A stretch of DNA of 64,000 nt from Sphingomonadales bacterium. GTDB lineage: Bacteria > Pseudomonadota > Alphaproteobacteria > Sphingomonadales > Govanellaceae. The notes under the pieces were generated by a model, which worked only from the letters and a program-made list of their open reading frames with translations, did not search any database and had not been told where the DNA came from. The stretch covers positions 9,428 through 73,427 of the forward strand of contig JACFMS010000008.1 in the NCBI GenBank assembly GCA_019455285.1, given 5' to 3'. Shown in pieces: positions 29,000 through 37,032 of the stretch (position 1 is the stretch's first letter; every line of letters starts with the position of its first letter). The position numbers and the translations under genes were made by a program.

Positions 29000-30403
29000 A
29001 TGACGGAACAAACATTCGACCTCGTGGTGATCGGCGGCGGGCCGGGCGGCTATGTGGCGGCGATCCGCGCCGCGCAGCTGGGACTGAAAACCGCGGTCAT
29101 CGAGCGCGAACTCCTCGGTGGCATCTGCCTCAACTGGGGCTGCATTCCCACCAAGGCGCTGCTGCGCTCCTCGGAAGCTTATCATATCATGACGCACGCC
29201 TCGGCGTATGGCTTGAAGGCGGACAACGTCAGCTTTGATATTGCAAAAATCGTCGAGCGCAGCCGCAAGGTGGCCAAGCAGTTGAACGGCGGCGTCACCA
29301 TGCTGTTGAAGAAAAACAAGGTGACGGTGATCGAAGGTCATGCCCGCCTGGCGGCTGCCGGCAAAGTGACGGTGGATAAAAAAGACAGCAAGAAGGAAAC
29401 GGTGGCGGCCAAGAACATCATCCTCGCCACCGGTGCGCGGGCGCGGGAACTGCCGCACCTGAAGGCCGACGGCAAGCTGATCTGGACCTACCGCCACGCC
29501 ATGACGCCGGACGTGATGCCGAAGTCGATTCTGGTGGTGGGCTCGGGCGCCATTGGTATCGAATTCGCCAGTTTCTATCGCGACCTCGGCGCGGAAGTCA
29601 CCGTGGTCGAAATGCTCGACCGGGTGCTGCCGGTGGAGGATGAGGAAATTTCCGCCTTCGCCCAGAAAGCCTTCGTCAAGCAGGGCATGAAGATACTCAC
29701 CTCGGCAAACGTCAAGGAATTGAAGCCCGGCAAGGCCGATGTCACGGCTGTTGTTGAAACCAAGGACGGCAAAACCCAGGAGATCAAGGTCGAGCGGGTG
29801 ATATTGGCCATCGGCATCACCGGCAATGTCGAGGATCTGGGCCTCGAAGCCGCCGGGGTCAAGGTGGAAAAGGGCCATGTGGTCACCAACCAGTGGGGCG
29901 AAACCAACGTCAAAGGCGTGTGGGCCATCGGCGACCTGACCGGCGCGCCCTGGCTCGCCCATAAGGCGAGCCATGAGGGCGTGATCGCGGTGGAAAAGAT
30001 CGCCGGGGTCAAGGACGTCCATCCCCTGGACAAGGGCAACATTCCGGGCTGCACCTACTGCCGGCCGCAGGTGGCCTCGGTGGGGCTGACGGAGGCCAAG
30101 GCCAAGGCGGCGGGCCGGGAGATCAAGGTCGGCCGCTTTCCCTTTATCGGCAACGGCAAGGCCATCGCCCTGGGCGAGTCGGAGGGCTTTATTAAGACCG
30201 TGTTCGACGCCAAGACCGGCGAGCTTCTAGGCGCGCACATGATCGGCGCCGAGGTGACCGAGCTTATCCACAGCTATACCCTGGCCCGGACGCTGGAGAC
30301 CACGGAGGCCGAACTGATGCACACCGTATTCCCGCATCCGACCCTCTCTGAGATGCTGCACGAAAGCGTGCTTGACGCCTACGGCCGCGCCCTCCACATT
30401 TAG
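29000..30403 (+). CDS. lpd: Dihydrolipoyl dehydrogenase (E3)
   Basis: Reoxidises dihydrolipoamide with FAD and NAD+. The ATG at 29000 with TAAGGA upstream gives 467 residues. It has the FAD motif GGGPGG (residues 12-17), the redox disulfide Cys43/Cys48 in GICLNWGCIPTK, the NAD-binding VVGSGAIGIEFA, WAIGDLTGAPWLAHKA, and the C-terminal active-site histidine in PHPTLSE. Fourth gene of the pdh operon. Confidence 0.97.
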   Translation: MTEQTFDLVVIGGGPGGYVAAIRAAQLGLKTAVIERELLGGICLNWGCIPTKALLRSSEAYHIMTHASAYGLKADNVSFDIAKIVERSRKVAKQLNGGVTMLLKKNKVTVIEGHARLAAAGKVTVDKKDSKKETVAAKNIILATGARARELPHLKADGKLIWTYRHAMTPDVMPKSILVVGSGAIGIEFASFYRDLGAEVTVVEMLDRVLPVEDEEISAFAQKAFVKQGMKILTSANVKELKPGKADVTAVVETKDGKTQEIKVERVILAIGITGNVEDLGLEAAGVKVEKGHVVTNQWGETNVKGVWAIGDLTGAPWLAHKASHEGVIAVEKIAGVKDVHPLDKGNIPGCTYCRPQVASVGLTEAKAKAAGREIKVGRFPFIGNGKAIALGESEGFIKTVFDAKTGELLGAHMIGAEVTELIHSYTLARTLETTEAELMHTVFPHPTLSEMLHESVLDAYGRALHI

Positions 30404-30415
30404 GGGGCAAAACTA

Positions 30416-30534
30416 CCTCCCCCTCGATGGGGGAGGTCGTCCACCGAAGCGATAAGCGTAGGTGGGCGGGTGGGGGTGATGAGGCGCGCGAGACACCACC
30501 CCCATCCAAACCTTCCCCCATCAAGGGGGAAGGC
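30416..30534. repeat. Imperfect inverted repeat, family C, between lpd and lipA
   Basis: The left arm CCTCCCCCTCGATGGGGGAGG and the right arm CCTTCCCCCATCAAGGGGGAAGG are each small hairpins. Between them GGCGGGTGGGGGTGATG faces CACCACCCCCATCC, so the whole 119 bp can fold into one long structure. It fills the gap between lpd and lipA and resembles the intergenic repeats often seen in GC-rich proteobacteria. Only one copy is in this window, so calling it a dispersed family is inference. Confidence 0.65.
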
Positions 30535-30547
30535 TTAAGGAGTACGC

Positions 30548-31471
30548 ATGAGCAAGGTTGAAAACATCAGGGGGGAAGGCCCCCGTAAGCCCAAGCCTGA
30601 ATGGCTGAGGGTCAAGGCCCCGACCTCGGCGGAATTCGCCGAAACCCGCCGGCTCATGCGCGGACTGAAGCTCCATACCGTGTGCGAGGAGGCGGCCTGC
30701 CCCAACATCGGTGAATGCTGGCAGAAAAAGCACGCCACCATGATGATTCTGGGCGATATCTGCACCCGCGCCTGCGCCTTTTGCAACATCAAGACCGGCT
30801 TGGGCCGTCCCGTCGATCCCTTGGAACCGCAGCATGTGGCGGAAGCCGTGCGCGACATGAAGTTGGAGCACGTGGTCATTACCTCGGTCGACCGCGACGA
30901 TCTCGACGACGGCGGGGCAAGCCAGTTCGTCAAGGTGATCGAAGCCTTGCGCTGCGAAGCGCCCAACACCACGGTGGAAATACTTACGCCAGATTTTCGG
31001 AACAAGCCCGGCGCATTGGAAGCGGTGGTGGCCGCCAAGCCCGATGTTTACAATCATAATCTTGAAACCGTGCCGCGGCTTTATCCGACCATCCGCCCCG
31101 GCGCACGCTATTTCCATTCGCTCAGGCTCCTAGAGCGGGTGAAGGAACTCGATCCGACGATCTTTACCAAATCCGGCATCATGGTGGGTCTCGGCGAAGA
31201 TAAGATCGAAGTGCAGCAGGTGATGGACGACATGCGTTCTGCCGATATCGATTTCTTGACCATCGGCCAGTACTTGCAGCCGACGCCGCGGCATGCACCG
31301 ATTGACCGCTTCATCACCCCCGATGAGTTCAAGAATTACGAAACCATCGCTTATGCGCGGGGATTTCTGCTGGTGGCGTCCTCGCCGTTGACGCGCTCGT
31401 CCTATCATGCCGGCGACGATTTTGCTCGGCTGCGCGCCAACCGCGCCGCGCAGCTTGCGAAAAATCCATAA
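30548..31471 (+). CDS. lipA: Lipoyl synthase
   Basis: A radical SAM enzyme inserting two sulfurs into protein-bound octanoyl groups; it serves the lipoyl domain of PdhC encoded just upstream. The 307-residue product has the auxiliary cluster motif CX4CX5C (Cys46, 51, 57) and the radical SAM CX3CX2C (Cys72, 76, 79). The C-terminal RSSYHAG supplies the serine ligand of the auxiliary cluster. TTAAGGAG lies upstream of the ATG. Confidence 0.98.
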   Translation: MSKVENIRGEGPRKPKPEWLRVKAPTSAEFAETRRLMRGLKLHTVCEEAACPNIGECWQKKHATMMILGDICTRACAFCNIKTGLGRPVDPLEPQHVAEAVRDMKLEHVVITSVDRDDLDDGGASQFVKVIEALRCEAPNTTVEILTPDFRNKPGALEAVVAAKPDVYNHNLETVPRLYPTIRPGARYFHSLRLLERVKELDPTIFTKSGIMVGLGEDKIEVQQVMDDMRSADIDFLTIGQYLQPTPRHAPIDRFITPDEFKNYETIAYARGFLLVASSPLTRSSYHAGDDFARLRANRAAQLAKNP

Positions 31472-31476
31472 AATAG

Positions 31477-31917
31477 ATGCCTCGCCACGAAGAACGGCGC
31501 ACGCTGCCTTTCAGTGCAGAAGAGCTTTATGCCGTCGTCGTCGATGTCGATCGCTACCCGGAATTTCTCCCATGGTGCCTGGGAGCGCGCATCTTCAAGC
31601 GGGCGCCGAACCAGTTCTGGGCTGATCTGATCATCGGCTTTAAGATGTTTCGCGAAAAGTTCACCTCCCACGTCCATCTCGATCCGGCCAAAAGCATTGA
31701 AGTCTCCTATGTTGATGGCCCGTTGAAGTATCTGCATAACCGCTGGGACTTCATTCCTGAACCGAACGGACACTGCACCATCGATTTCGTGGTCGATTTC
31801 CAGTTCAAGAGCCATCTGTTTGAAAAACTCGTCGGGGCGCTGTTTACCGAGGCGGTGCATCACATGGTGATGGCGTTCGTCAAGCGCGCCGAGGAGATTT
31901 ACGGCAAGCGCAGCTAA
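31477..31917 (+). CDS. COQ10/RatA-type START-domain protein
   Basis: A 146-residue SRPBCC/START fold protein (VVVDVDRYPEFLPWCLGARI, then DGPLKYLHNRWDF and a long C-terminal helix). In eukaryotes COQ10 binds ubiquinone; in enterobacteria RatA acts as a ribosome-association toxin. The alphaproteobacterial form next to lipA is usually annotated as ubiquinone-binding, but this is not demonstrated by the sequence. It starts six bases after lipA and is likely co-transcribed. It ends the conserved pdh-lipA block. Confidence 0.88.
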   Translation: MPRHEERRTLPFSAEELYAVVVDVDRYPEFLPWCLGARIFKRAPNQFWADLIIGFKMFREKFTSHVHLDPAKSIEVSYVDGPLKYLHNRWDFIPEPNGHCTIDFVVDFQFKSHLFEKLVGALFTEAVHHMVMAFVKRAEEIYGKRS

Positions 31918-31967
31918 TTTTGCTGCCGACCCACCCATTTTTTTGGGCGACCCACCCGTCGCCGCGA

Positions 31968-31996
31968 TTGCCTGTCGCGGGCCCTTCCCATATTCC
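31968..31996 (+). promoter_or_regulatory. Candidate sigma-70-type promoter
   Basis: TTGCCT at 31968-31973 and TATTCC at 31991-31996 are 17 bases apart, in the gap after the coq10-like gene. Match to TTGACA/TATAAT is partial. A start near 32003 would give a transcript of about 160 bases ending at the strong terminator at 32127-32164, or lead into the efflux gene if read through. Confidence 0.35.
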
Positions 31997-32002
31997 CTCT
32001 TG

Positions 32003-32164
32003 CCACGAACGACGGATGCTTTTTGTCGTTCCGTAGTTGTGTTTGGAAGCATCCATTCCTCTGTCGGGCAAACTTCGGCATACGTCGGCCGACGGGGTGC
32101 ATATCCCGCATGCCGACTCGCCCCCCCCCCGGTGCGCTTTTACGTGCGCCGGGGTTTCTTTTTT
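32003..32164 (+). ncRNA. Candidate structured small RNA in a 306-base gap
   Basis: The gap 31918-32223 has no credible gene but is rich in paired segments. GGATGCTT (32014-32021) pairs with AAGCATCC (32047-32054), CGTCGGCCGACG (32083-32094) is a perfect palindrome, and GTCGGC (32084-32089) can pair with GCCGAC (32112-32117). A strong terminator ends the region. I do not recognise a known family: it is not tmRNA, SRP RNA or RNase P by their conserved motifs, and resemblance to 6S RNA is only in size. A leader of the efflux gene is the main alternative. Confidence 0.35.
32127..32164 (+). terminator. Strong intrinsic terminator upstream of the efflux gene
   Basis: CCCCGGTGCGC (32127-32137) pairs with GTGCGCCGGGG (32144-32154), 11 pairs including two G-U, around a six-base loop. 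TTTCTTTTTT follows directly. It reads on the plus strand, 210 bases beyond the coq10-like gene and 60 bases before the efflux gene, so it ends a transcript that begins in the gap or upstream. Confidence 0.85.
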
Positions 32165-32223
32165 GCCATCTTGCCAAGCCTTTACGCCCGCGTCATGCTG
32201 ACGCTGGTCAAGAGGGTTAAGCC

Positions 32224-33117
32224 ATGCCTGACGGAACTCATGACAGTCACCGCCATTCCCACCAGGGCGACCGGAAGCGGGTGGGGTTGGCCTTGGCGCT
32301 CACCGTATCGTTCATGGTGGTGGAGGCGGCGGGCGGCCTGATCTCCGGCTCACTGGCGCTGCTCGCCGACGCCGGGCACATGCTGGCCGACAGCGGCGCT
32401 CTGGCGCTGGCGCTGGCCGGCTTTCACTTCGCCGCCCGGCCATCAGACGAAAGACGCTCCTACGGCTATGGTCGGGCGCAGGTGCTGGCGGCGTTCGCCA
32501 ATGGCGTCATGCTGTTGGTGGTGGCCGCCTGGATCATTGCCGAGGCCGCCGAGCGCTTTGTCGCCGGCTCTCAGATCGCCGCCATCCCGATGCTGATCGT
32601 GGCGATAGCCGGCCTCATCGCCAACCTTGCCGCGTTTCGCATTCTCCATGGCGGCGATCGTCACCAAAGCCTCAATCTGCGTGGCGTGCTCCTGCATGTC
32701 GCCGGCGATATCCTAGGCTCGCTGGCGGCGATTATCGCCGCCCTCGTCATCATCTTTGGCGGCTGGACGTTGATCGACCCCTTGCTGTCGCTGCTGGTGG
32801 CGGCGCTTCTGCTGTTCGGCGCCATCGATCTTATTCGCCGCTCCGGCCATATCCTCTTGGAAGGCGCGCCGGAGACGGCGGAAGCGGACGACATCCGCAA
32901 GCGGTTGCTGGCGGCCTTGCCCGAGATTGAGGACGTGCACCACATTCATGTCTGGTCACTGACCGAAAAGCACCCGCTGGTGACCTTGCACGTTCGGGTG
33001 GCCGGGTCCGCGGACGGCGACGCCGCATTGAGCCGGATCAAGGCGTTTCTCGACGAAACCTACGGCATCGCGCACGCCACGGTGCAGCTTGAACGGGGAC
33101 CGTGCCCGGACCGCTGA
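32224..33117 (+). CDS. Cation diffusion facilitator (zinc-type efflux) transporter
   Basis: An inner-membrane proton/metal antiporter of the CzcD/ZitB group, 297 residues. It has a His-rich N-terminus (HDSHRHSHQGD), six membrane spans, the two metal-site HxxxD motifs (HMLAD in the second span, HVAGD in the fifth) and a C-terminal cytoplasmic domain with HHIHVWSLTEKHPL. The HxxxD pair suits zinc, but cadmium or cobalt cannot be excluded. It follows the terminator at 32127-32164, so it probably has its own promoter. Confidence 0.92.
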   Translation: MPDGTHDSHRHSHQGDRKRVGLALALTVSFMVVEAAGGLISGSLALLADAGHMLADSGALALALAGFHFAARPSDERRSYGYGRAQVLAAFANGVMLLVVAAWIIAEAAERFVAGSQIAAIPMLIVAIAGLIANLAAFRILHGGDRHQSLNLRGVLLHVAGDILGSLAAIIAALVIIFGGWTLIDPLLSLLVAALLLFGAIDLIRRSGHILLEGAPETAEADDIRKRLLAALPEIEDVHHIHVWSLTEKHPLVTLHVRVAGSADGDAALSRIKAFLDETYGIAHATVQLERGPCPDR

Positions 33118-33198
33118 GAGGGGCCGAAAATTTCTTGCGGCCACGCCCCCCAGACCCTACTTTACCCGCCGATTGCGCCCCTTGGTGAGTATGCTGGC

Positions 33199-34254
33199 AT
33201 GACCTTGATGCAAAGTTCTGGCCTGACCCTGGCTACCGCGCGGCCGCCGGCCGAGTGGGCGCGCCATGCCGCCCTGTGGTCGGCTTGGCCGAGCCATGGC
33301 GAGCTGTGGCTTGACGACCTGGAGCCGGCGCGGGCCGAGGTGGCGGCGCTCTTTGCCGCCATCGCCGACGTTGACCGGGCCACCGGCCGGGCGCGAGGTG
33401 AAGCCTTGAAAATCTTGGTCGCCAACGCCGAGGCGCGGGCCTCGGCGGAACGGGCGCTGGTGGGTCTCGGCGCACAGATCATCGACGCCGCTTTCGGCGA
33501 CATCTGGCTGCGCGATACCGGGCCGATTTTTGTCGCTGATAAGATGGGTGTTAGCGCTACCGCTTTCCGTTTCAACGGTTGGGGCGGCAAGTACGAGCTT
33601 ACCGGCGATGATCAGGTGGCCGCCCAAGTGGCCGCCCGCGCCGGCATCGACTTGCGGCGCTATGACTGGATCTTGGAAGGCGGCGCCCTTGATGGCGATG
33701 GGCGGGGCTGTGTGCTCACCACCCGGCAATGCCTTCTCAATGCCAACCGTAACCAGGGCATGAGCGAGGCTCAGGCCGAGCGGCTCTTGGCGGAAGCTTT
33801 GGGCTTTGACAAGGTGGTGTGGCTCAATGACGGCCTGATGGCTGATCATACCGACGGCCATGTGGATAATCTGGCGCGCTTTGTCGCGCCGGGCCTGGTG
33901 CTGACCATGGAAGCGCGCGCCAGTGATGATCCCAACCGCGACGTATACGCCGATGCCCTGCGGGTGCTGACGTCGGCCGGGCTGGAAGTGGACACCATAC
34001 CTTCGCCGGGCCGTATCGAGAATGAGGATGGCGACGTTGTGCCGGCCAGCTACATGAACTTCTACATCGCCAATACCACCGTCGTGGTGCCGGTCTACGG
34101 TTCGCGCTATGATGATGAAGCGGTGGCGCGCATCGCCAACCTGTTTCCCACCCGGCGCACCGTGGGGCTGCGCGCTGATCACTTGCTCACCGGCGGCGGT
34201 TCGTTCCATTGCATCACGCAGCAGCAGCCGGCTTGGCCCATCGAGGAGATTTGA
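33199..34254 (+). CDS. aguA: Agmatine deiminase
   Basis: Hydrolyses agmatine to N-carbamoylputrescine and ammonia. The 351-residue peptidyl-arginine-deiminase-like protein has [13 protein letters not shown], the [14 protein letters not shown] segment with catalytic acid/base residues, and nucleophile Cys338 in [13 protein letters not shown]. The next gene, three bases downstream, encodes the following enzyme of the pathway, which strongly supports the assignment. Confidence 0.95.
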   Translation: MTLMQSSGLTLATARPPAEWARHAALWSAWPSHGELWLDDLEPARAEVAALFAAIADVDRATGRARGEALKILVANAEARASAERALVGLGAQIIDAAFGDIWLRDTGPIFVADKMGVSATAFRFNGWGGKYELTGDDQVAAQVAARAGIDLRRYDWILEGGALDGDGRGCVLTTRQCLLNANRNQGMSEAQAERLLAEALGFDKVVWLNDGLMADHTDGHVDNLARFVAPGLVLTMEARASDDPNRDVYADALRVLTSAGLEVDTIPSPGRIENEDGDVVPASYMNFYIANTTVVVPVYGSRYDDEAVARIANLFPTRRTVGLRADHLLTGGGSFHCITQQQPAWPIEEI

Positions 34255-34257
34255 GCG

Positions 34258-35106
34258 ATGACCGAGATCACCGTCGCCGCCATCCAGCTTTCGTTCACCG
34301 ACGTCATGGCGGATGATATCGCTCGCGTTGCGGCGCGGGTGCGCGAGGCGGCCGCCGTCGGGGCTGAGATCATCCTGCCGCCGGAACTGTTCCAGGGCTA
34401 TTACTTCTGCCGCCATGAGGATGAGAATTTATTTTCCCGCGCTTACCCGGTGGCGGATCACCCGGCGGTGACGGCGATGCGCGAACTGGCGCGTGACTTG
34501 CACGTCGCCATTCCCACCTCGATCTTCGAACGCGATGGGCCGCACTTTTACAACAGCCTGGTAATGATCGACGCCGGCGGTGAGGTGCTTGGCACTTATC
34601 GCAAGAGCCACATTCCCGATGGCCCCGGTTATGAGGAAAAATTTTATTTCCGTCCCGGCAACACCGGCTTCAAGGTGTGGGACACGCGCTTTGGCCGCAT
34701 TGGCGTCGGCATCTGCTGGGATCAATGGTTTCCCGAGTGCGCGCGCGCGATGATGCTGATGGGCGCGGAACTTCTGCTTTATCCCACCGCCATCGGCTCG
34801 GAACCGGAGGAACCCAACCTCGACACCCGGCGCTTATGGCAGCGCGCCATGATCGGCCATGCGGTATCGAACGTCGTCCCGGTGATCGCCGCCAACCGCA
34901 CCGGCACCGAGGAAGGACAGCATTTTTATGGTCATTCCTTCATCGCCGATCACCGCGGCGACACCAAGGCCGAACTGGGCGATGGCGAGGAAGGGGTGAT
35001 CGTGCATAAATTCGATATTGATCAGATCCGCGCCCACCGCGCCGCCTTCGGCTTCTTCCGCGACCGCCGCCCCGATCTCTATGGCCGGCTGGTGGAGGAC
35101 GCTTAG
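34258..35106 (+). CDS. aguB: N-carbamoylputrescine amidase
   Basis: A nitrilase-superfamily enzyme converting N-carbamoylputrescine to putrescine, CO2 and ammonia. The 282-residue protein has the Glu-Lys-Cys triad: Glu43 (PPELFQGYYF), Lys116 (YRKSHIPDGPGY) and Cys153 (GICWDQWFPE). With aguA it completes the agmatine route to putrescine. I see no arginine decarboxylase in the window, so the source of agmatine is elsewhere or external. It converges on the toxin-antitoxin operon five bases away. Confidence 0.95.
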   Translation: MTEITVAAIQLSFTDVMADDIARVAARVREAAAVGAEIILPPELFQGYYFCRHEDENLFSRAYPVADHPAVTAMRELARDLHVAIPTSIFERDGPHFYNSLVMIDAGGEVLGTYRKSHIPDGPGYEEKFYFRPGNTGFKVWDTRFGRIGVGICWDQWFPECARAMMLMGAELLLYPTAIGSEPEEPNLDTRRLWQRAMIGHAVSNVVPVIAANRTGTEEGQHFYGHSFIADHRGDTKAELGDGEEGVIVHKFDIDQIRAHRAAFGFFRDRRPDLYGRLVEDA

Positions 35107-35111
35107 ATTTT

Positions 35112-35519
35112 TTACGCCGCCTCGACGGCTTTTTGCACTGTCTTAGGCGCGGCAGCAATTACTCGTAGCAGGACTTGGGCGGGGCGGTCTGGTACCGTGC
35201 GGCCCTGTTCCCAATTGCGGATCGTCGCCACCGGCAGACCAAACCGCTTGGCGAACGCTCCTTGCGACAAGCCCAGCCGTTTGCGGATGGCTTTGACATC
35301 CGGCCCCATGTCATCGGGATAGCCTTTGGGCAGATATTTGTATCCCCGGCGCAAAGCGAGGCTCATGTCCGGCGCGGCATCCTGATCCGCGGCGATGGCC
35401 TTGGCGATATCAGTGTCCGTCAAGGCGTCTACGCGCGCCCAATCGGTGGCGCTGTTGCGCCTCCTGGACTTGGCCAGGCTTACCCCGACGATCCGGCTCT
35501 TACGGGTTTTGGTGGTCAT
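35112..35519 (-). CDS. BrnA-like antitoxin with an XRE helix-turn-helix domain
   Basis: A 135-residue protein starting inside the 3' end of brnT (20-base overlap). Its N-terminal half has the BrnA-type signature DWARVDALTDTDIAKAIAADQDAAP, which usually leads into a short DNA-binding tail. Here it continues into a full XRE-type helix-turn-helix (VKAIRKRLGLSQGAFAKRFGLPVATIRNWEQGR). Gene order toxin-then-antitoxin is the BrnTA order. Expected to neutralise BrnT and repress the operon. Confidence 0.85.
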   Translation of the reverse strand: MTTKTRKSRIVGVSLAKSRRRNSATDWARVDALTDTDIAKAIAADQDAAPDMSLALRRGYKYLPKGYPDDMGPDVKAIRKRLGLSQGAFAKRFGLPVATIRNWEQGRTVPDRPAQVLLRVIAAAPKTVQKAVEAA

Positions 35520-35766
35520 GACGCTCTCTCTCATTGGCTTTGCGTAAGGAAATAATCCGATACGTCTTGCCGCGAAGGGTAAAAACACAGACGCACAAAC
35601 GGCCGTTAATAGGACCAACGGCGATGTATCGGGCTTCTCCGTAATCGTGGCGTTCGTCCACGGTGATCACAGGTTTGCCGGCCAAAAGTTCAACCGCATC
35701 CCCCAAAGAGAGACCATGTTTGGCGATGTTGGCTTTATCTTTGGCCGCGTCCCATTCGACCCGCAT
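35500..35766 (-). CDS. brnT: BrnT family ribonuclease toxin
   Basis: An 88-residue toxin of the BrnT/RelE-like fold, a ribosome-independent RNase in characterised members. It has the family's opening (VEWDAAKDKANIAKHGLSLGDAVEL), the YGEARYIAVGPINGRL strand pair and the closing YRIISLRKANERE motif. It is encoded before its antitoxin and preceded by a palindromic operator 12 bases upstream of the ATG. Confidence 0.9.
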   Translation of the reverse strand: MRVEWDAAKDKANIAKHGLSLGDAVELLAGKPVITVDERHDYGEARYIAVGPINGRLCVCVFTLRGKTYRIISLRKANERERHDHQNP

Positions 35767-35771
35767 ATTAA

Positions 35772-36413
35772 CTATTGTACGCTATAAGCGTATAAATTAC
35801 AAGCGAAGTCCGCTTTATGCAGAGTTGTTGCCAGGCGGTGGTAATAGCCGTACTCCGTCGCCAGGTCCATATCGGTTTCGGTGAGATGAAGGAGCGGGAT
35901 GCCGCTGGCAGCGAGGGACAGGGGCGGCAGGGGATAATCGCTGTGGCGGTGGATGGTGGGGCCGGCTTGGCAAAGGATCATCTGCTGGCGGCGGGAGAGG
36001 GGCGCTTGCGCCGCCAACGCCCGCAACAAATGGCTGATCTCCCATGCCTCAAGGTGCAGCCTCAGCGTCTCCCATTCCTCGGCGGCGCAGTCGATGGTCA
36101 AGCAGGCAGTTGTCGGAATGGATGACGCTTGGCGCAGCAAGCGGCCAGAAATAGGGTCGGCGCGATAGAGGCGAATGGATGTTTGATCGCCGGCGTCAAA
36201 TCTGACCGCCAGCTCTCGGCCGGCGTGGGCCAGCGCCGTTAAAAACAGACGTAAGGATAGGAAAAGTCCGCCGCCGCCCATGGCTACGGCGCGGAGCATC
36301 ATTTCTTCCATGGTCATCGGCTGATGGTCGTGAAAGACGGCCCAGGTGAGCCGCCGCGCCATCGCCATCATCGCCGCATGGCGGCAGGGCAGGTTGCGGC
36401 GGCTGAGGCGCAT
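35772..36413 (-). CDS. Hypothetical protein of unknown function
   Basis: A 213-residue reading frame I do not recognise. The N-terminus is basic and methionine-rich (MRLSRRNLPC, then two Met-rich stretches) and followed by a hydrophobic segment (GGGGLFLSLRLFLTAL). The rest is a soluble-looking mixture of helix-prone and Leu/Pro-rich sequence (EEWETLRLHLEAWEISHLLRAL). No signal peptide or catalytic motif is clear. It lies between msrA and brnT on the same strand, and its last codons cross the brnT operator at 35778-35792. It could be a lineage-specific gene; a non-coding frame is less likely given its length. Confidence 0.6.
   Translation of the reverse strand: MRLSRRNLPCRHAAMMAMARRLTWAVFHDHQPMTMEEMMLRAVAMGGGGLFLSLRLFLTALAHAGRELAVRFDAGDQTSIRLYRADPISGRLLRQASSIPTTACLTIDCAAEEWETLRLHLEAWEISHLLRALAAQAPLSRRQQMILCQAGPTIHRHSDYPLPPLSLAASGIPLLHLTETDMDLATEYGYYHRLATTLHKADFACNLYAYSVQ
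35778..35792 (-). promoter_or_regulatory. Palindromic operator of the brnT toxin-antitoxin operon
   Basis: TACGCT at 35778-35783 and AGCGTA at 35787-35792 form a perfect 6 bp inverted repeat with a 3-base spacer. It begins 12 bases upstream of the brnT ATG and abuts a TACAAT sequence on the coding strand that could be a -10 box. Binding here by the HTH antitoxin would explain autoregulation. Confidence 0.6.
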
Positions 36414-36481
36414 CGGCTGTCTCTGGGCATGGGATCATGAGCCATGCCCAGACGACGGTCTGCGGTCGGTTTACGTGACGG

Positions 36482-36952
36482 TCAGATATGACAGCTCGCC
36501 AGCCCGCGCTTTTCCAGATAACGCTGGTGGTATTCCTCCGCCGGATAGAAGGGGGCGGCAGGGACAATTTCGGTGACGATGGGACGGGGAAAGCGGCCGG
36601 CCATCGCCGCCATGGAGGCTTCCGCCGCCGCTTTTTGCGCCGCCGAATGATAGAAGATCGCCGAGCGATATTGCGTGCCGACGTCCGGCCCTTGGCGGTT
36701 CAAGGTGGTGGGGTTGTGGTTATCCCAAAACACCTTCAGCAAGTCCTCATAGGAAATTTCAGCGGGGTCATAGGTGACCAAAATGGCCTCGGCGTGGCCG
36801 GTAGCGTCGCTGCACACTTCCTGATAGGTAGGATTGGCGGTATGCCCGCCAGTGTAGCCGACAATGGCGTCCTTGACCCCCGGCGTGTTGCGGAATGTCA
36901 CTTCGACGCCCCAGAAACAGCCCATGGCGAAGGTGGCCTGCTCGGTTGCCAT
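36482..36952 (-). CDS. msrA: Peptide-methionine (S)-S-oxide reductase
   Basis: Repairs oxidised methionine in proteins. The 156-residue product starts with AAGGAG upstream and has the catalytic Cys12 in GCFWG. It also has [25 protein letters not shown], the [21 protein letters not shown] segment and a C-terminal cysteine (LASCHI) that may act as resolving residue. No MsrB domain is fused. Divergent from the oppB gene. Confidence 0.96.
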   Translation of the reverse strand: MATEQATFAMGCFWGVEVTFRNTPGVKDAIVGYTGGHTANPTYQEVCSDATGHAEAILVTYDPAEISYEDLLKVFWDNHNPTTLNRQGPDVGTQYRSAIFYHSAAQKAAAEASMAAMAGRFPRPIVTEIVPAAPFYPAEEYHQRYLEKRGLASCHI

Positions 36953-37032
36953 GACGATATCTCCTTGGATGGCCTAGCGTATTTCCCTGTGCTACGGTGT
37001 ACAAATTATCGTGAAGAGGGAGCGCGCCGCAA

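Noticed and set aside
28949-30022. A 357-codon open frame on the minus strand opposite lpd
   Set aside because: Shadow of dihydrolipoyl dehydrogenase; His/Asp/Phe-biased composition and no recognisable domain.
32121-32130. Ten-C run as a phase-variable promoter element
   Set aside because: The C run merges with the terminator stem and no open frame or promoter spacing depends on it; it may also be prone to sequencing error.
33157-34416. A 419-codon open frame on the minus strand opposite aguA
   Set aside because: It covers agmatine deiminase antisense and runs into aguB. Both plus-strand enzymes have complete catalytic residues.
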